Source of the DNA: Verrucomicrobiales bacterium
Lineage (GTDB): Bacteria; Verrucomicrobiota; Verrucomicrobiia; Verrucomicrobiales; DEV007
Direction of reading: 5' to 3'
Length of the DNA: 64,000 bases
Assembly (NCBI GenBank): GCA_029213195.1
Contig: JARGNI010000007.1
Location: forward strand, 62,001 to 126,000
Shown: one piece after another, positions 9,195 through 18,523 of the stretch
Position numbering within the stretch: the stretch's first letter is position 1
How the letters are laid out: every line of letters begins with the position of its first letter
Notes under the pieces: model-generated
What the model saw: the letters and a program-made list of their open reading frames with translations, nothing else
The model's database searches: none
What the model was told of the DNA's origin: nothing
Translations under genes and position numbers: made by a program

Positions 9195-11270
9195 TTACTG
9201 TACGAATAGAAATTCGGGACTGTTCATGAGGGCCCAGGCGAGGTCACTGATCCCATCGTCTCCATAGTCCTCGATCATTGCCATTCCGGTATCGAGCTCA
9301 TCCTTGGTCGGAAAGCGGTTCAATAGCGTGAAGAAGACACCGCGAACCTTGTCATCGGGTCCGTCGAGCTCTTCAAGGTCATCCACAACCTTCGAGGAAA
9401 TCCCGGTCAACCGCTGAGTCACGGTGCCATTCATCAGGGCGAGAACCTGGGGAACTGATCCATCAAAGTTGTGCTCATCGGTGATTCTGCGGTCGGACTG
9501 TCCAAAAGTATCGAGCATCGAAGCCGCTGGTGCGGGTTGCGGCAATTCGGAGGCACGAAGGTCGGAATCGTTGACGAAGGTCGGGGTGTAGTCCTCGCTT
9601 CCCTCCGCGATCACCGCCTGGCCCATCCGATTGCCACGAGCACTCTGCCACATTTCGTAATGATTCCAGACATCGTCGTTGGAAGCCGAGTTGAAGTCGA
9701 CGTTCAGGATCTTCTTGTAGAACGACCCATCGGCACCGGTCTTCTCGTCGATCTCTGGTCCATGCGCGAGAACCATCATGGAATCCCAAGCCTGTTCCGC
9801 CCGCATCCGGCGAAGCACCGGCCCGGCAAAGTAGTATTCGTCGGCCCAATCGGGCTCCTCGGCGGTCGCGATGGACTGGTAGGCACGCGTATTGTAGATG
9901 ATTCGCATGAACTCACGGAGATCGTAGTCGACGCGCTGCATCTCTCGGGTGATGAACTTGAGCACCTCGGGTTGCGAAGCTCCGCGAACGAAATCGTCAC
10001 TGAAGTCGTTGACGGGTTCGACCATGGCACGGCCGAAAGCACGGCTCCACATCCGGTTGGCAATTACGAGGGAAAACCTTGGATTATCCGGAGAAGTCAG
10101 CCAATCAGCGAGGGCCTCTCGGCGCGTCTTTCCACCTTTCTTGGCGGCCCCACCGATGAGAGTCTTGGGCTCAGCCACTTCGTTGGGCTTTCCGCCGCTC
10201 CCGCGAAAATCGTGGGGCAATACGGTTTGCAGGGCCTCATTGTCGGTCACATTCCACCCGAGGGCATTGACGAAAAACCGGAACTGATTGCTGTTCTGGT
10301 CGCGAGGGACGATTCCCTTGTTGTCTTCCGCCCACTTCATGAACTGGTCCTTCCAGCCCTCAGGAGCATTGGGCATCCCGATACGACCTCCGCCCATCAT
10401 CGCCGAACTGGGGCGATAGCCGAGTGATCTCTGGGTATTCCCGAAGAAGGCAGCCATGTCGTAGAAGTCTCCCTGCGTCCACTCGTCGAAAGGATGATCG
10501 TGACACTGAGCACAGGAAATATCGATGCCGAGCATGACCTGGCTGAAATTGGCAAAGGCATCGAACTCCATTCCCGTATCCCGGAGAATGAATCCGGACG
10601 CAGGATTTTGACCGACGTTGCCCTCCGCCGTGATGATCTCGCGAATCAACTCGTCGTAGGGACGATTGGCTTTCAACTGATCCCGCCACCACTGAACGTA
10701 GGGATCCATCCGAACCCCATTGTTGAAGTCGCTGGCATGGAGGCGATACATATCAGCAAAGTAGTTGAACATGTGGGACGCATGACCTGGAGAGAGCAAA
10801 AGCTCATCGATCAGGGCTTCTCGCTTGTCGGCACGGGCACTCTCCGCGAACTCGAGAAATTCGTCACGAGTTGGAATTCTCCCAATGATGTCGAGGTAGA
10901 CTCGGCGAACAAAGAGATCGTCGGGAAGAGGTTCGTTGAAGGAGGAAAATCCCTGCTTCTTCAGCGTCTGCGCAAGCAAGGTGTCGATCTGGCGCGCGGA
11001 AGCCTTCGTGTAGGAGTCATCGCCAATCAGGTTGAGACGCACAGCGGCCTCCTGGTCTGCCTTGATGAATCGATCTTTGGGAACCAGGATTTCCTGCCCC
11101 TGGGGCATCTTGAATCGGAAGGAATCGCCCTCGATTCCCAGAAAAATTGCCTTCATCGACTTTCCGTCGGTGGAGGTCCACGTGCGGGCTTCGGAAAGGA
11201 CCGGAGTGATCAGGAACACGGCGACAAGGGCCGCAAGGAATGAGGGGCTTCGAAAAAATGACAACTTCAT
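9195..11270 (-). CDS. DUF1549/DUF1553 protein with N-terminal SHD1 domain
   Basis: A 691-residue secreted protein. After a signal peptide (about 1-28) comes an SHD1 (SLA1 homology 1) domain, residues about 29-72 (RTWTSTDGKSMKAIFLG). The DUF1549 domain follows (about 93-300) and includes CAQCHDHP (Cys253, Cys256, His257), a CxxCH haem-c-type motif. The C-terminal DUF1553 domain (about 380-660) has the LADWLTSPDNPRFSLVIANR signature. The usual N-terminal PSCyt1 cytochrome domain is absent, replaced by SHD1. Pairing with DUF1501 is characteristic of the PVC group. A redox role is suggested by the single CxxCH but unproven. Confidence 0.88.
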   Translation of the reverse strand: MKLSFFRSPSFLAALVAVFLITPVLSEARTWTSTDGKSMKAIFLGIEGDSFRFKMPQGQEILVPKDRFIKADQEAAVRLNLIGDDSYTKASARQIDTLLAQTLKKQGFSSFNEPLPDDLFVRRVYLDIIGRIPTRDEFLEFAESARADKREALIDELLLSPGHASHMFNYFADMYRLHASDFNNGVRMDPYVQWWRDQLKANRPYDELIREIITAEGNVGQNPASGFILRDTGMEFDAFANFSQVMLGIDISCAQCHDHPFDEWTQGDFYDMAAFFGNTQRSLGYRPSSAMMGGGRIGMPNAPEGWKDQFMKWAEDNKGIVPRDQNSNQFRFFVNALGWNVTDNEALQTVLPHDFRGSGGKPNEVAEPKTLIGGAAKKGGKTRREALADWLTSPDNPRFSLVIANRMWSRAFGRAMVEPVNDFSDDFVRGASQPEVLKFITREMQRVDYDLREFMRIIYNTRAYQSIATAEEPDWADEYYFAGPVLRRMRAEQAWDSMMVLAHGPEIDEKTGADGSFYKKILNVDFNSASNDDVWNHYEMWQSARGNRMGQAVIAEGSEDYTPTFVNDSDLRASELPQPAPAASMLDTFGQSDRRITDEHNFDGSVPQVLALMNGTVTQRLTGISSKVVDDLEELDGPDDKVRGVFFTLLNRFPTKDELDTGMAMIEDYGDDGISDLAWALMNSPEFLFVQ

Positions 11271-11373
11271 GGAGAATGAATAAGAGGTATCCGCCTAGGA
11301 ATAACGACTCACACCCATTTTGTCACGGCTGAAATCAAAAAAGACGATCTTTTTCGCGCCCCCTTTTCGGGAG

Positions 11374-12699
11374 CTATCGGGCGAACCGATAGAGCGACTG
11401 CTCGGTCCGAATGAGGAGAGATTCTCCCCATGCGATCGGCGAAGCCATGATACTTCCTGGGAGAGTATTGGAAGCCAATGGAAGATAGCTTCGACCGGGT
11501 TCCACCACGGTGATGACGCCTTCCTGGTTGGCGAAGAAGATCTTTCCATCGGCAAGCAGGGGAGAGGCGGAATAGTTTCCGCTGACTCTCTCGGTCCAGT
11601 GAACCACTCCGGAACCGGCGTCGAAACAGGTTGCGACGCCTCCGTCCGAGATGACATACAATTCATCGCCCACGAGAAGAGGGGATGGCTTGGCTGGGAT
11701 CCGCTTGGTTTCTTCCCACGCCAGCCTGTCTGCATTCGTGATATCTCCAGCCCCATCGACCCGAACCGCGATCAAACGCGGCTTTCCGAAACCCGTGCTG
11801 ACAAAAATCAGCTGATGCTTCTCACTGAACACCGGTCGCGGCACGACGGAGAAACCGCTTCCGTGATCGTAACGCCACCATTCCTTTCCCGTTGCAGGGT
11901 CGTAGCTGATGAGCCATTGCGCGCCCATGCAGACGAGTTGCTCCCGTCCATCCCGCGAGGTGAAAACGACCGGGGTGTTGTAGGACTTCTTCTGATCCCC
12001 CAGTTTGGCCCGCATCTCCGGGCGGTCCGTGGTCCAGACTTTCTTCCCATCCGCCGTCGACAATGCCGTGACGAACTGACGGTCGATTCCATCACAAATG
12101 AGGATGAGAAGATCCTGGGTCACGATGGGAGAGCTCCCGGGACCAACTCCGTGCTCGAGAGGGATCTCAGTTTTCCAGAGCAGGTCGCCCGAGGAGCAAT
12201 CGATCGCAAAAGTCCCGAAAACCCCGAAATGGGCGAATACCCGATCTCCCGACAGGACCGGGGTCGGAGACGCAAAGCTGTTGAGCGTATGAATCGTTTG
12301 CGGATTCTCAATGCTCCGCAGGGGGATGGCTTGCACGATGTCGCCGGATTCGAAATCGATCTTGAGAAGAGCGAGATCGATTTTCCTCGCCACCTGGCGA
12401 GACTTGAACTTTCGCTCGCTTTCTCCATCTGCCTTGAGCTTCGCGAGTCTTTCTTCCTCGGTTGGGAAGATCTCTTCGGCAGTGGTCACCCAGAGAAACT
12501 CTCCATCGAAAACCGGAGAAGACCAGCCCCGTCCGGGTAAGTCCGTCTTCCAGACGAGGTGGGAATCCTCGGAAAACTCGGCAGGCAGATTCTCCGCGTG
12601 AGAGATTCCATCTCCACCCGGCCCCCGAAATTCGGGCCAGACCTCAGCGGCAATACCCAGTGGAGAAAGACAAATCAGCAGAAACAAGAAACGACCCAT
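11374..12699 (-). CDS. PQQ-like beta-propeller repeat protein
   Basis: A 441-residue protein with a short signal peptide (1-17) and then repeated WxTxL/GxxWSSPV and LVGDELYVISDGG-type blades of the PQQ-like (BamB-type) propeller. The opening WPEFRGPGGDGIS (about 20-32) is the signature of the secreted family found in large numbers in Planctomycetes and Verrucomicrobia. No quinoprotein dehydrogenase active site is evident, so it is probably a binding or scaffold protein in the periplasm. It begins 6 bases after the ribokinase stop and lies 103 bases upstream of the DUF1549 gene. Confidence 0.88.
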   Translation of the reverse strand: MGRFLFLLICLSPLGIAAEVWPEFRGPGGDGISHAENLPAEFSEDSHLVWKTDLPGRGWSSPVFDGEFLWVTTAEEIFPTEEERLAKLKADGESERKFKSRQVARKIDLALLKIDFESGDIVQAIPLRSIENPQTIHTLNSFASPTPVLSGDRVFAHFGVFGTFAIDCSSGDLLWKTEIPLEHGVGPGSSPIVTQDLLILICDGIDRQFVTALSTADGKKVWTTDRPEMRAKLGDQKKSYNTPVVFTSRDGREQLVCMGAQWLISYDPATGKEWWRYDHGSGFSVVPRPVFSEKHQLIFVSTGFGKPRLIAVRVDGAGDITNADRLAWEETKRIPAKPSPLLVGDELYVISDGGVATCFDAGSGVVHWTERVSGNYSASPLLADGKIFFANQEGVITVVEPGRSYLPLASNTLPGSIMASPIAWGESLLIRTEQSLYRFAR

Positions 12700-12705
12700 G
12701 CCTGA

Positions 12706-13653
12706 CTATGACGTCGTCGCACGCAAATGTTCAAGATGCTGTTCCACTTTTTCACGGTCGGGGATCGGGTCCTGGGCTCCCGAACCGAGGGTGGTCAGCG
12801 CACCCGCGCAATTGCCAGCCCGCAAGGCGCTCTCGACATTGTCTCCTCCTGCGATTCGGGCAGCGAAGCAACCGGCAAAAGCATCACCCGCACCCACGGT
12901 ATCGACCGGAAGAACGGGAAGGGTCTCCACCGCGAGCGGGTCAGCGTTTCGCGAGTAACAGAGAGTCTCATCACCGCCTCGGGTAACCACCATCGTTTCG
13001 ATTCGCAACTCGTGAAGACGCTGGCGGACCACCGACTCATCTTCCTCGAGAGGAGGGAATTCGAGAATCACTTCCGCCTCGCCTTCATTTACGATCAGGT
13101 AATCGGTCCGAACCTCCTGCCATGGAAACTGGTCGGATACAGGCGAGGGGTTCAGCAGGAAAGGGATTCCGGCATCGTTGGCGATACGGGCGGCTTCGAC
13201 AACACTCGGACTCGGGACCTCCAACTGGGCTAGCACAGCGGCGCAGAATCGAATTTTCGCTTCCTTCTCCTGGATGGAAGCCACCGTAACCTGTGCATTC
13301 GCTCCCGCCGCGGTGACGATCATGTTTTCCGCTCGTTGGTCGACCGTGATGAACGCCGAGCCGGTTCGGCCCTCAACGGTACGGACACATTCCAAGCTCA
13401 ACCCCGACTCGTCTGCAAGCACCTCGAGGTATTTTTTTCCTTCCTGGTCGCCGCCAACGGCCCCGATCAGGAAAACCTCGGCTCCTTGCCGAGCACAAGC
13501 GATCGATTGGTTTGCCCCTTTCCCCCCGTAGTGCAAAGTAAGGTCGGTAGATCCTACCGTTTCTCCCGGCGAAGGGAGTTCTGCCACTTTCGCAAAATAG
13601 TCGATATTGAGAGAGCCCACCACAGCGATGGCAGGGCGATTCTGGTCGCTCAT
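12706..13653 (-). CDS. rbsK: Ribokinase, PfkB family
   Basis: Phosphorylates D-ribose (or a close relative) at O5 with ATP in the cytosol. The 315-residue sequence has the PfkB family signatures: VVGSLNIDY at the start (13-21), GGKGANQSIACARQGA (about 43-58), the NPSPV segment, and the DTVGAGDAFAG motif with the catalytic Asp and anion hole. The GGKGANQ and GAGDAF wording fits ribokinases rather than fructokinases. It follows the thioesterase gene by 24 bases and precedes the PQQ propeller by 6, so the three are likely co-transcribed. No ribose transporter is visible. Confidence 0.85.
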   Translation of the reverse strand: MSDQNRPAIAVVGSLNIDYFAKVAELPSPGETVGSTDLTLHYGGKGANQSIACARQGAEVFLIGAVGGDQEGKKYLEVLADESGLSLECVRTVEGRTGSAFITVDQRAENMIVTAAGANAQVTVASIQEKEAKIRFCAAVLAQLEVPSPSVVEAARIANDAGIPFLLNPSPVSDQFPWQEVRTDYLIVNEGEAEVILEFPPLEEDESVVRQRLHELRIETMVVTRGGDETLCYSRNADPLAVETLPVLPVDTVGAGDAFAGCFAARIAGGDNVESALRAGNCAGALTTLGSGAQDPIPDREKVEQHLEHLRATTS

Positions 13654-13677
13654 AGAGAAGGGGACGCTATCAGAGAA

Positions 13678-14019
13678 TCAAGACTTGGGAAGAGATAGTT
13701 TTTTTCCTGCTTCGTTGACGCGAACAAAGGTCACTTCCGTCGAAAATACCTCCTCTTCCTTGCAGTTGACTCGGACCAGATAAGTCACCGAAGTCGTCCC
13801 TGTGTCGACCTTGTCGATTACGAACTGTAGAATGCTCCCTTCGCGGACGCTGCGATGGAAGGACACCTCCTTCATCCCGACTGTAACGAAAAGGCAATCC
13901 GGATGCTCGAGACTGGCCGCCATCCAGGCGACCTCGTCGATCCACTTCAAGAGATAACCGCCAAAGAGAAACCCGAACTGGTTCAGGTTTTCGGGGAGGA
14001 CAAGACGATAGTTTTCCAT
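13678..14019 (-). CDS. Acyl-CoA thioesterase, hotdog fold (YciA/BACH-like)
   Basis: A 113-residue hotdog-fold protein. The N-terminal helix motif NLNQFGFLFGGYLLKWIDEVA (residues 11-31) matches the N-x-x-G-x-x-FGG-x-x-x-x-x-x-D pattern of YciA and BACH acyl-CoA hydrolases, with Asp28 as the expected catalytic residue. The second half has TVGMKEVSFHRSVREG, the usual substrate-binding strand. Thioester hydrolysis in the cytosol is likely; chain preference is unknown. It heads the minus-strand run with rbsK and is divergent from the LolA-like gene, separated by 168 bases. Confidence 0.8.
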   Translation of the reverse strand: MENYRLVLPENLNQFGFLFGGYLLKWIDEVAWMAASLEHPDCLFVTVGMKEVSFHRSVREGSILQFVIDKVDTGTTSVTYLVRVNCKEEEVFSTEVTFVRVNEAGKKLSLPKS

Positions 14020-14187
14020 CGACTCGCATCTTGCACAGAGAATGCAGAGGGGATCGAAGAAATAATTCAGATTTGTTCCAACATTTTCACGTGTAGAGTT
14101 TCCAAAAGTTACAGATATCTTTAGCTTTTATCTCTGATCCGTGCATGTTGGCGCGGCTCAGTCGTCTTACCGCTCCCCACGTGATTC

Positions 14188-14919
14188 ATGAGATTCTTTG
14201 CTCTTCTTTCTGCCGCCGTTCTTTCCATCAGCGTTTCCAACGGACACGCGCAAGAGGGAACCCAACCTTCCTTCGCCGGGAAACCGATCGACCAGTTGAG
14301 TGCCGATGAAGTCCTCAAACTCGTTCGCTACAGCTACACGCTCTACGATCGGGATTTCACGGGAGTGCTTCGAACCGGCATCGTGAAAAAGGTTCCTTTT
14401 CTCATGTCGCTCAAACCGGACTCGATTCGTTTTATCTTCGATTCTCCCGATCAAGTCATCCTGATGGACACCCGAAATGACAAATTCGGGCTCTACGAGG
14501 GCGTTGGCGGAGACGATCTCAAAGCCGTCAACCCATCCAAGTATGACGACGTCGTGCGAGGCACCGACATCACCTACGACGATCTCTCGATGCGGTTCCT
14601 TTATTGGCCAAACGCCAAGATCGTTCAGCACGACAAGTTCAAGGCCCGAAATTGTTGGGTTGTTCGCGTTCTCAATCCGGATGGAAAAGGTGCCTACGCC
14701 ACCGTCGATGTCTGGATCGACAAGGGGAGTGGTGGAATGCTAAAAATGACCGGCTACAACAATCAAGGGCGCCCAATTCGCCGATTCGAGGTACTTCACG
14801 GAAAGAAGTTCGGAGATATCTGGATGGTCGACGAGATGAGAATCGAAACGATCAGCCCTGCCGCCGGAGGCCGAGTCACTTCCAGCACGAGGATGCAGAT
14901 CAAGTCTTCCGTCGATTAA
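14188..14919 (+). CDS. Outer-membrane lipoprotein-sorting (LolA-like) protein
   Basis: A 243-residue secreted protein with a clean signal peptide (1-21, cleaved after GHA). The mature part reads like the LolA/LolB-superfamily 'outer membrane lipoprotein-sorting protein' group: alternating strands such as VPFLMSLKPDSIRFIFDSPDQ, then AYATVDVWIDKGSGGMLKMTGYN and RRFEVLHGKKFGDIWMVDEMRIE. These proteins form a half-barrel that binds lipid or acyl chains in the periplasm. It is longer than classical LolA and may have another cargo. No LolCDE genes are nearby. Downstream is the broken hydrolase on the same strand. Confidence 0.75.
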   Translation: MRFFALLSAAVLSISVSNGHAQEGTQPSFAGKPIDQLSADEVLKLVRYSYTLYDRDFTGVLRTGIVKKVPFLMSLKPDSIRFIFDSPDQVILMDTRNDKFGLYEGVGGDDLKAVNPSKYDDVVRGTDITYDDLSMRFLYWPNAKIVQHDKFKARNCWVVRVLNPDGKGAYATVDVWIDKGSGGMLKMTGYNNQGRPIRRFEVLHGKKFGDIWMVDEMRIETISPAAGGRVTSSTRMQIKSSVD

Positions 14920-14943
14920 TCGTCCCACCCCGACAACTCCGGC

Positions 14944-15057
14944 ATGCCCGACGGCTCCCTATCCTTTGTGGAGTGCGCAGGGCACCGCGTCACCTGTCTA
15001 TCGCACCTGCACCCCAACCCGGAACGACTTCCGGTTTTCTGAATCCACGGGCTCACG
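14944..15057 (+). pseudogene. 5' remnant of the alpha/beta hydrolase, cut by an in-frame TGA
   Basis: Read in the frame of the following hydrolase, this stretch starts with ATG at 14944 and encodes a plausible hydrolase N-terminus (MPDGSLSFVECAGH, then HPNPERLPVF). A TGA at 15040-15042 follows, and the frame continues at once with IHGLT, the His-Gly oxyanion-hole motif that should follow the first core strand. The homology-like pattern across the stop shows the ancestral gene began near 14944. A single substitution could create the TGA. Sequencing error is the main alternative. Confidence 0.6.
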
Positions 15058-15831
15058 ATGAGCGTCCGCTTCTGGGAGGAAGCGATGTATGAAAGGGTCC
15101 GAGAAGAACGCTCTTGGTTCTCCATCAGCCTGCCCCTGCACGCCCCAAGCACCTTCGACGGCCGTCTCACTCCCGAAACTCTCTGTGAAGACCTTTTTGC
15201 TGTCCTCCTCGCGGAAGCCATCGATCGACTGGTGCCTGAGGGGCAGTTTCATATCGTCGGGCATTCCCTGGGAGCATTTGCAGCCTTGAACTACGCGGCC
15301 AAGCACCCGGCACGAGTTGCCTCCATTGTCTTCATCGGAGGATTCATGACGGGCAGGGCGGAAGGGGTGGAGGGTGCGCTTCAGTTTCTCTCGAAGGGCA
15401 ATTTCGCGCGAAAGCTGCTTTTTCATTTCACCTTCCGCGTCCTTCAAAGTCACGTATTCTTCCTCAAGTTCGCGACCCTGACTTACTCCCGCGCCTGGTG
15501 GAAGCTGCTTCGTTTTCCTGCCTTGGACCCGACTCTCCGGGCGGTTTTCCCCGATGTTAAAAATCACTCGATCGCTGCCCAGCAGGCTTTCTGTCGATAT
15601 CTTCTCGATATGAATCTTCTCGACGAGCTGGATAACATTCAGGCACCCGTCCTCGTCATGGCAGGGGAAAAGGATCCGATCATCCCGGTCGAACACCAGA
15701 TCGAATATGCGACTCGCCTTCCCAGGGGGCACCTGGTGCTGTTCTCCGGAACTGGGCATGTCTGTTTTGGCGAGTCTCCGGAGCTTTTCGAAAAAACGCT
15801 TCTCGAATGGCTGGAAAAAGAGGGCTCATAG
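15058..15831 (+). CDS. Alpha/beta hydrolase, truncated by an upstream in-frame stop
   Basis: The longest uninterrupted reading starts at ATG 15058 and gives 257 residues. The nucleophile elbow VGHSLGAFAA (Ser about 70), the acid in MAGEKDPIIP and the His in SGTGHVCFG make a complete Ser-Asp-His triad, so this is a hydrolase of the esterase/lipase or haloperoxidase type. The His-Gly oxyanion motif and first strands lie upstream of the stop at 15040 and are missing from this product. It would therefore be inactive or altered unless the TGA is an error or is read through. Substrate unknown. Called CDS because the rest is intact. Confidence 0.7.
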   Translation: MSVRFWEEAMYERVREERSWFSISLPLHAPSTFDGRLTPETLCEDLFAVLLAEAIDRLVPEGQFHIVGHSLGAFAALNYAAKHPARVASIVFIGGFMTGRAEGVEGALQFLSKGNFARKLLFHFTFRVLQSHVFFLKFATLTYSRAWWKLLRFPALDPTLRAVFPDVKNHSIAAQQAFCRYLLDMNLLDELDNIQAPVLVMAGEKDPIIPVEHQIEYATRLPRGHLVLFSGTGHVCFGESPELFEKTLLEWLEKEGS

Positions 15832-15908
15832 ATTCCGGCCTGAGTTTTTGAAACGGAAACCGCAAGATACGCTCAGCGGATGAGAAGGTTTTGACGCATA
15901 GTTCCGCC

Positions 15909-16181
15909 ATGAATCCGCAAATGTGTCGTGTTCTCAGCACGATTTTCCTCCAGGCAGGCATCTTTTCCATTCTCCTCTCCATCTTCATCTGGTGGTATCT
16001 GGGCAGCGACGACCCTGCGGAGCAGGCTCACGCCGAGCGCTTCGGTATTTTCGTAGGGCTCTGGGCTCCGACGCTGCTGATTCTCTCGAATCGATTCGAT
16101 CGCTTTGCAGACAAGGCCGACAAGCTGCCCGGGATGAAGCCTGAGTATCACGAAGAGGTCGAGGTGTCGGAAGAGAAATAG
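15909..16181 (+). CDS. Small membrane protein, function unknown
   Basis: A 90-residue protein with two hydrophobic segments (about 8-30 and 46-61; IFSILLSIFIWWYLG and FGIFVGLWAPTLLILSN) separated by an acidic loop, then a charged cytosolic tail. A TTG six codons upstream (15891) is possible, but the ATG at 15909 is the more natural start. It ends 44 bases before a bidirectional terminator and is convergent with thiC. The hydrophobic pattern suggests a real inner-membrane protein; no family is recognised with certainty. Confidence 0.7.
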   Translation: MNPQMCRVLSTIFLQAGIFSILLSIFIWWYLGSDDPAEQAHAERFGIFVGLWAPTLLILSNRFDRFADKADKLPGMKPEYHEEVEVSEEK

Positions 16182-16225
16182 ATTTCTCTTTGTGGACGGT
16201 GCATCGACCCGAGTCCCCGAAAAAG

Positions 16226-16262
16226 AAAGGCCCGCTCGTCACGAGACGAAACGGGCCTTTTT
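16226..16262. terminator. Bidirectional Rho-independent terminator
   Basis: AAAGGCCCG (16226-16234) pairs with CGGGCCTTT (16252-16260), with further CGTC/GACG pairing inside. T runs follow in both directions: 16258-16262 on the plus strand, and CTTTCTTTTT on the minus strand. It separates the convergent small-membrane-protein gene (+) and thiC (-). Confidence 0.88.
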
Positions 16263-16288
16263 CGAAATGGGTCAATGGCGGGGTGGGA

Positions 16289-18277
<1,989 letters not shown>

Positions 18278-18334
18278 TCAGAAGAAGAAACGTCGGAACA
18301 ACAAAGAAGAGATGGAGAAAATGACGCCATGGTG

Positions 18335-18416
18335 AACTCCCTGCGGCAGCATTACCTGCATCAGGTTCAAAGGGTCTTGCTCGAGAAGAGCAATCTCAGC
18401 GTAGAACGCACCCCTG
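18335..18416 (-). ncRNA. TPP riboswitch (thi box) of thiC
   Basis: Reading the minus strand, the conserved thi-box elements occur in order: GGGGTGC (plus-strand GCACCCC at 18407-18413), CTGAGA (18393-18398), ACCCTTTGAACCTGAT (18359-18374), and the closing GCAGGGA (18337-18343) that pairs with the start. This matches the TPP aptamer consensus. Between it and the thiC ATG there is no hairpin with a T tract, which suggests translational rather than termination control, though that is an inference. Confidence 0.95.
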
Positions 18417-18523
18417 TCGGAGAGTGTCCCAAGGTGACCGAAAAAGAAGGTAGCGTCAAGGTTTTGCGGGCAGAAACCCCTTCCCAACTCAGCCAGTTCC
18501 GAGAGGTCTCGACGAATCAACTG

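Noticed and set aside
15040-15042. TGA in the hydrolase as a selenocysteine codon
   Set aside because: The position is expected to hold a hydrophobic residue before the His-Gly motif, no stem-loop of selenocysteine-insertion type is visible just downstream, and no selenium gene is in the window.
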